Source of the DNA: Rhynchopus euleeides
Taxonomy: Eukaryota > Euglenozoa > Diplonemea > Diplonemida > Diplonemidae
Assembly: GCA_963210315.1 (NCBI GenBank)
Contig: OY723263.1
Coordinates: 1,798,001-1,862,000 of the forward strand
Direction of reading: 5' to 3'
DNA: 64,000 nucleotides
Shown here: in pieces, positions 62,783 through 64,000 of the stretch
Position numbering within the stretch: the first letter of the stretch is position 1
How the letters are laid out: each line of letters starts with the position of its first letter
Made by a program: the position numbers and the translations under genes
The notes under the pieces: generated by a model
The model's input: only the letters and a program-made list of their open reading frames with translations
Database searches by the model: none
What the model was told of the DNA's origin: nothing

Positions 62783-64000
62783 ATGGCTGCCTGGGATGCC
62801 GCCGTGCCGCATGCACCCGGGGCAAGTCGCCGTGGCACGCTTCCCGCACTGTCCCAGGCACGGGCGTCGGTGGTTGCGGCACGTTCGCACTCCATCCCTG
62901 CGGTGTTCCCCAGGGTGGGGCGGCGGGAGAGCGACGTGGTGGCCCGCGTGTCCAATGTGGCCCCACAGGAGTGGGACCGCTTGGAGGCGACGTATCAGGC
63001 GCATCGGCGGGAGCAGCTGCAGAAGCAGCAGGTCATGAAGGCGGCGCACCAGGTGGACCTGGTCTCGCGGGAGCAGAAGTTGCGGCAGATCCGCGCCCGC
63101 AGCTTGTCGGTGCAGCAGCGCCAGCAGATGGTGCGTGCGTCCCACAAGCACATGCTGGGGGTGATGGAGGAGGAGCAGCATCAGCTGCACCGCAAGCGGC
63201 AGGACAACCGCTCGGAGGACCACCGGCGTGCCCGGCGCTGGCTTGCGCATGCCGCCCTTGTCAAAGGGTGTGCAACTCTGTGGGGGGCGGTGGCAGCGCA
63301 GCGCGAGGAGCGGCGGAAAGCAAAGTATTTCGTCTGCACAGCGCAGCCCCTCGTGAGGGAGTGTGTTGCCACTACGCAGGGACAGGCGCGCTGCACGCTC
63401 AACCGCTTTCTGCTGCGCTGCGTGCTGCGGTACCGCGTCTCCAGGCGGAGGCGTGCTGTAGACACCATCGCCGCTGCCCTGCGGTCGTACCGTCGCCACG
63501 TGCACCCCCGCACCGCTGTGAGGCAGTGCCACGCGGCGGTGCGGCGTCTGCAGCGCTGGTGGCGCTGCATCCTGCAGAGGGATGCTGCCCGCGTGCAGCT
63601 GCTGAGCGGCCTGTGGGAGGCTGAGTGGAGTGATTTCTGTGAGGAGGCTGCCAGGCAGCGGCCGCACTGCAGGGCGTTGATTGCTGATACCAGTATGCAT
63701 GTACCGCAGCTGACGCGCGAGGGCTGCCTGCGTGCCGACCTGCGGCTGCGTATGCGTGAGTATCACGCTGCGGTGGTGGAGGCGCAGGCTATCAGGGTGC
63801 GCGCCACACAGGCTTTGGAGGAGGGTGCTGCGGTGGAGACGCTGTCCCTCACAGCGCGGATGCTTCTGGCGCCGGATTATGCCCCACGCTTCCGCGTGCT
63901 GCCCCGCCGGGATCGCATTCGTGCTGTGTTCGTTGCAGCGGTGCATGTGTCACGCCTGCACCGAGCAGATGTGCGTGCGTTGCTGCGCAGCGAGGCGGCA
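62783..64000 (+). CDS. Arg/Gln-rich helical protein, 5' part, runs off the window
   Basis: An open frame of 406 codons from ATG 62783 to the window end without a stop. The N-terminal 60 residues are Ala/Arg/Ser-rich. Then comes a long helical, coiled-coil-prone region (HRREQLQKQQVMKAAHQ, REQKLRQIRARSLSVQQRQQ, MEEEQHQLHRKRQDNR). From about residue 230 there are aromatic-basic segments resembling degenerate IQ (calmodulin-binding) motifs, such as AVRRLQRWWRCILQRDAARV. Such architecture is common in ciliary and cytoskeletal proteins of protists; that role is inferred. Third codon positions are strongly GC-rich like the other genes. The antisense frame over the same DNA is a shadow. Confidence 0.75.
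   Translation, partial: MAAWDAAVPHAPGASRRGTLPALSQARASVVAARSHSIPAVFPRVGRRESDVVARVSNVAPQEWDRLEATYQAHRREQLQKQQVMKAAHQVDLVSREQKLRQIRARSLSVQQRQQMVRASHKHMLGVMEEEQHQLHRKRQDNRSEDHRRARRWLAHAALVKGCATLWGAVAAQREERRKAKYFVCTAQPLVRECVATTQGQARCTLNRFLLRCVLRYRVSRRRRAVDTIAAALRSYRRHVHPRTAVRQCHAAVRRLQRWWRCILQRDAARVQLLSGLWEAEWSDFCEEAARQRPHCRALIADTSMHVPQLTREGCLRADLRLRMREYHAAVVEAQAIRVRATQALEEGAAVETLSLTARMLLAPDYAPRFRVLPRRDRIRAVFVAAVHVSRLHRADVRALLRSEAA

Noticed and set aside
62717-63946. 409-codon minus-strand frame at the right edge
   Set aside because: It lies opposite a + frame that has an ATG preceded by a stop, coiled-coil sequence and the codon bias of the other genes. The antisense peptide is His/Gln/Leu-rich with no motif.

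Overview
The window looks like nuclear DNA of a unicellular eukaryote (protist). It encodes a cyclophilin, an unfused ribosomal protein eS30, RNA polymerase II subunit RPB9, an RMC1-like endosomal factor and an M3A oligopeptidase. All read with the standard code (TAA, TAG and TGA are all used as stops) and nearly all without introns. One clear intron is visible, in the RMC1 gene. All twelve convincing host genes lie on the + strand, which is unusual and recalls directional gene clusters. I cannot name the species or phylum from the sequence.

Layout. 1-15.1 kb holds no intact host gene: G/C and A/T homopolymers, a 4.2-kb 41-bp minisatellite (1919-6112), palindromes, a paired-hairpin repeat and a decayed hAT-like transposase region (12.1-13.3 kb). 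15.2-19.8 kb: cyclophilin, a roughly 375-bp satellite, a 1.53-kb TA-flanked DNA transposon with about 240-bp inverted ends, and eS30. 20.5-36.8 kb: a surface-protein block with two mucin-like membrane proteins sharing an almost identical 1.4-kb 3' half, the RMC1 gene between them, and a secreted protein made of three near-identical 190-residue domains resembling the mainly bacterial DUF6748. 36.7-37.5 kb: a cluster of small inverted-repeat elements. 37.8-52.3 kb: UBP-finger/LRR protein, secreted Cys-rich protein, a long protein ending in ankyrin repeats, RPB9 and the oligopeptidase. 52.3-62.2 kb: repeat-dominated, with a young LTR-like element, MITEs, three 31-bp minisatellite arrays, a stranded nucleotidyl-cyclase fragment, and an unknown coding stretch split by a hAT-type insertion with a perfect 8-bp target duplication. 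The last 1.2 kb is the start of an Arg/Gln-rich helical protein that runs off the window.

Housekeeping genes (translation, transcription, protein folding and turnover, endosome maturation) are interspersed with secreted or membrane proteins whose repeat domains are still expanding. Mobile DNA is dominated by non-autonomous elements with inverted ends, several with clear target-site duplications. The most unusual features are the three related 31-bp arrays around gene fragments, the hairpin module carried inside two different hAT-type elements, and the triplicated DUF6748-like gene.
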